From an uncultured Bacteroidota bacterium (GTDB lineage Bacteria > Bacteroidota > Bacteroidia > Flavobacteriales > Flavobacteriaceae): a stretch of DNA of 64,000 nt. A program made the position numbers and the translations under genes. Location: NCBI GenBank assembly GCA_902618245.1, contig CACMZR010000006.1, positions 1 through 64,000 on the forward strand, read 5' to 3'. Of this stretch, positions 61,828-64,000 are shown in pieces. Each line of letters begins with the position of its first letter. Position 1 is the stretch's first letter. A model generated the notes under the pieces. That model saw only the letters and a list, made by a program, of their open reading frames with translations, ran no database searches and was not told the DNA's origin.

Positions 61828-64000
61828 ATGAAATCATATGACATAAGAAAAAAATTTTTAGATTTTTTTGAATCAAAAGAACACAAAATAGTTCCGTCAG
61901 CCCCCATGGTTATAAAGGATGACCCAACCTTAATGTTCACGAATGCAGGGATGAATCCTTTTAAAGAATTTTTCTTAGGTTTTTCAAAGCCGGTTTCAAA
62001 ACGTATTACTGATACACAAAAGTGCTTAAGAGTATCAGGAAAACATAACGATTTGGAGGAGGTAGGAATTGATACTTATCATCATACTTTTTTTGAAATG
62101 CTAGGTAACTGGAGTTTTGGTGATTACTTTAAAAAAGAAGCAATAGAGTGGGCTTGGGAATTGTTAATTGATGTATTTAAAATTGATCCAGAAAGACTAT
62201 ATGTTACAATTTTTGAAGGGTCTTCGGAGGAAAAATTAGAAAAGGATACCGAAGCATACAATTTATGGAAAGGCATTCTTCCTGAAGATCGTATTTTACT
62301 TGGAAGTAAAAAAGACAACTTTTGGGAAATGGGAGAACAAGGACCCTGCGGTCCTTGTTCAGAAATTCATATTGATACTCGACCAAAATCAGAATGGAAA
62401 AAAATTCCAGGCTTTACTTTGGTAAATAATGATCATCCCCAAGTAATTGAGTTATGGAATCTAGTTTTTATTGAGTTCAACAGAAATTCCAAGGGAGTGC
62501 TTGAAAAATTACCAAAAAAACATATTGATACTGGAATGGGGTTTGAAAGATTATGTATGATTTTACAAGGTAAAACTTCAAATTATGATACAGACGTTTT
62601 TACTCCTATAATTAACGAAATTAAAAAAATAACAAAACGTAATTATGGGGTTTCAGAAAAAATTGACATAGCTATACGTGTTATCGCAGATCATACTAGG
62701 ACAGTATTTTTTGCTATTGCAGATGGCCAACTTCCGAGTAATAGTGGAGCTGGTTACGTCATCAGAAGAATATTAAGAAGAGCAATTAGATATGGTTTTA
62801 CTTTTTTAGATCAGAAAAAACCATTCATACATTTATTAGTTGAAATAATATCTACGCAAATGGGAGATGTATTTCCTGAGTTAAAAAAAGAAAAACAACT
62901 TGCATACAATGTGATTAAAGAGGAAGAAAATTCTTTCCTGAAAACGCTTGATCAAGGTCTTGATCTTTTAGAGGATGTCATAAGAAAATTAAAAGTTAAA
63001 AAAATCCCAGGTAAAAATGCATTTGAACTTTACGATACTTTTGGATTCCCATTTGATTTGACTAAACTAATCGCAAACGAAAGAGGTTTGGAAATTGATA
63101 AAGAAGGATTTGAAAATGCAATGGGCAAACAAAAATCAAGATCACGTGGAGCAACCTCCTCAAAGGTTGGTGATTGGATTATTCTAAAAGAAGCTAAAAA
63201 AGAAAAATTTGTTGGTTATGATAAAGTAACCTCAAACATAGTAATTACTAGATACAGAAAAATGAAAACCAATAAAGATGGGGATTTTTATCAGCTAACT
63301 TTTGATGAAACACCTTTTTATCCAGAGGGTGGTGGTCAAGTAGGAGATCAAGGATATCTCAAATCAGAAAATGGAGAAATTTTCAATATTACAGATACAA
63401 AAAAAGAAAATAATCTTGTAATCCATCATTGTAAAACCCTCCCAAAAAAATTGGATACCTTTTTTGAGGCACATGTTAACCTTGAACTTCGTAGTAATAC
63501 ATCATCTAATCATACAGCAACTCATCTATTACATCAAGCATTAAGATTTGTTTTAGGGAATCATGTCCAGCAAAAAGGATCAATGGTTAACTCCAAAATA
63601 TTTCGCTTCGATTTTTCACACTTCTCAAAGTTGAAAAATGAAGAGCTTAAAAACATTGAAAAATTCGTTAATGAAAGAATTTTGGAAAAAATTCCTCTTG
63701 AAGAACAAAGAGAAATTGCATACAATAAAGCACTAGAGGAAGGTGCCATTGCACTTTTCGGTGAAAAGTATGGTAAAAATGTCCGAACAATTAGGTTTGG
63801 TCAATCATTTGAATTATGTGGCGGAACACACGTAAATAATACTTCGGATATTTGGTATTTTAAAATTATATCTGAGAGTGCAGTTGCTTCTGGAGTTAGG
63901 AGAATTGAAGCAATTACAGGTAGTGCAGTCAAAAATTATTATGAAAATCAAGTAACAATTCTAGAAAATATAAGTCAACTTTTAAAGCAATCGCAAGATC
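61828..64000 (+). CDS. alaS: Alanyl-tRNA synthetase, 5' part (runs off window)
   Basis: 724 codons are present from ATG 61828 to the window end with no stop; the family is about 870 residues, so the C-terminal domain is cut off. It begins [20 protein letters not shown] and continues with [12 protein letters not shown], a class II signature region. The editing domain has [11 protein letters not shown] (63505-63537) and a downstream CGGTH block in [10 protein letters not shown] near 63820. It charges tRNA-Ala and edits mischarged Ser/Gly. Divergent from the M23 gene with a 133-base gap. Confidence 0.93.
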   Translation, partial: MKSYDIRKKFLDFFESKEHKIVPSAPMVIKDDPTLMFTNAGMNPFKEFFLGFSKPVSKRITDTQKCLRVSGKHNDLEEVGIDTYHHTFFEMLGNWSFGDYFKKEAIEWAWELLIDVFKIDPERLYVTIFEGSSEEKLEKDTEAYNLWKGILPEDRILLGSKKDNFWEMGEQGPCGPCSEIHIDTRPKSEWKKIPGFTLVNNDHPQVIELWNLVFIEFNRNSKGVLEKLPKKHIDTGMGFERLCMILQGKTSNYDTDVFTPIINEIKKITKRNYGVSEKIDIAIRVIADHTRTVFFAIADGQLPSNSGAGYVIRRILRRAIRYGFTFLDQKKPFIHLLVEIISTQMGDVFPELKKEKQLAYNVIKEEENSFLKTLDQGLDLLEDVIRKLKVKKIPGKNAFELYDTFGFPFDLTKLIANERGLEIDKEGFENAMGKQKSRSRGATSSKVGDWIILKEAKKEKFVGYDKVTSNIVITRYRKMKTNKDGDFYQLTFDETPFYPEGGGQVGDQGYLKSENGEIFNITDTKKENNLVIHHCKTLPKKLDTFFEAHVNLELRSNTSSNHTATHLLHQALRFVLGNHVQQKGSMVNSKIFRFDFSHFSKLKNEELKNIEKFVNERILEKIPLEEQREIAYNKALEEGAIALFGEKYGKNVRTIRFGQSFELCGGTHVNNTSDIWYFKIISESAVASGVRRIEAITGSAVKNYYENQVTILENISQLLKQSQD

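Overview
The window looks like a chromosomal segment of an AT-rich, gene-dense marine member of the Flavobacteriia (Bacteroidota). The evidence is the very low G+C, a 30S ribosomal protein THX gene, a PorT-type outer-membrane barrel of the type IX secretion system near ubiE, the order M23 peptidase / MerR beside alaS, many short signal peptides ending in AQ or GQ, and numerous lipoproteins with acidic residues after the lipobox cysteine. At the one well-supported promoter, a TTTG / TAnnTTTG-like pair fits the Bacteroidota consensus. These are inferences from protein character; no database search was possible.

Layout. (1) 0.2-9.8 kb, plus strand: GH15 glucosidase/trehalase-like enzyme, translationally coupled TolB-like beta-propeller, exported histidine phosphatase, TolB-propeller amidohydrolase, GH2 enzyme. 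(2) 9.8-16.3 kb, minus strand: four tightly packed exported or membrane genes of planctomycete type (cytochrome/DUF1549/DUF1553, DUF1501, exported sugar isomerase-like TIM barrel, membrane cytochrome with leucine-rich tail). (3) 16.3-21.5 kb, plus strand, divergent from (2): aldose 1-epimerase, sulfatase, Tat-exported DsrE-like protein, GH28 enzyme. Regions 2 and 3 together may process a sulfated, uronic-acid-type sugar, but no SusC/SusD pair is present. (4) 21.5-26 kb: alkaline-phosphatase-superfamily phosphodiesterase and ADP-ribosylglycohydrolase-like lipoprotein (minus), facing ribokinase overlapping a ureide-permease/GRP-type transporter (plus). This reads as a salvage route for extracellular ribosyl compounds. 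(5) 26-33.5 kb: rpsTHX-like gene, small membrane protein, a 1083-residue Asp-box propeller protein, a Tat-signal aminotransferase with an AEC transporter, and a leucine-rich lipoprotein.

(6) 33.5-45.3 kb: CobW-type metallochaperone GTPase, second sulfatase, a lipoprotein that looks like a dead metallopeptidase, gamma-glutamyltransferase, esterase-like lipoprotein, NTF2-like protein, YdcF, DUF411, alpha/beta hydrolase, DUF2891 and a small exported protein. (7) 45.3-56.7 kb: ubiE, small membrane ORFs, PorT-like barrel, an unrecognised soluble protein, two tandem serine hydrolases, DUF6090-like membrane protein, several small lipoproteins, a BspA/DUF285 surface lipoprotein, an Smr-domain protein and a third sulfatase. 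(8) 56.7-64 kb is housekeeping: era, DUF2306 protein, an MGMT-like family protein, initiator tRNA-fMet with promoter and terminator, der, MerR regulator, M23 peptidase and the 5' part of alaS, which runs off the window.

Most of the first 57 kb encodes exported enzymes for polysaccharides, sulfate esters, peptides and nucleotide-like compounds, consistent with a particle- or algal-detritus-degrading lifestyle. No insertion sequence, phage gene, CRISPR array or rRNA was seen. The most interesting parts are the exported planctomycete-type module, the ribosyl-salvage cluster, the Tat-targeted aminotransferase with a long inverted repeat in its leader, and the inactive-looking peptidase.
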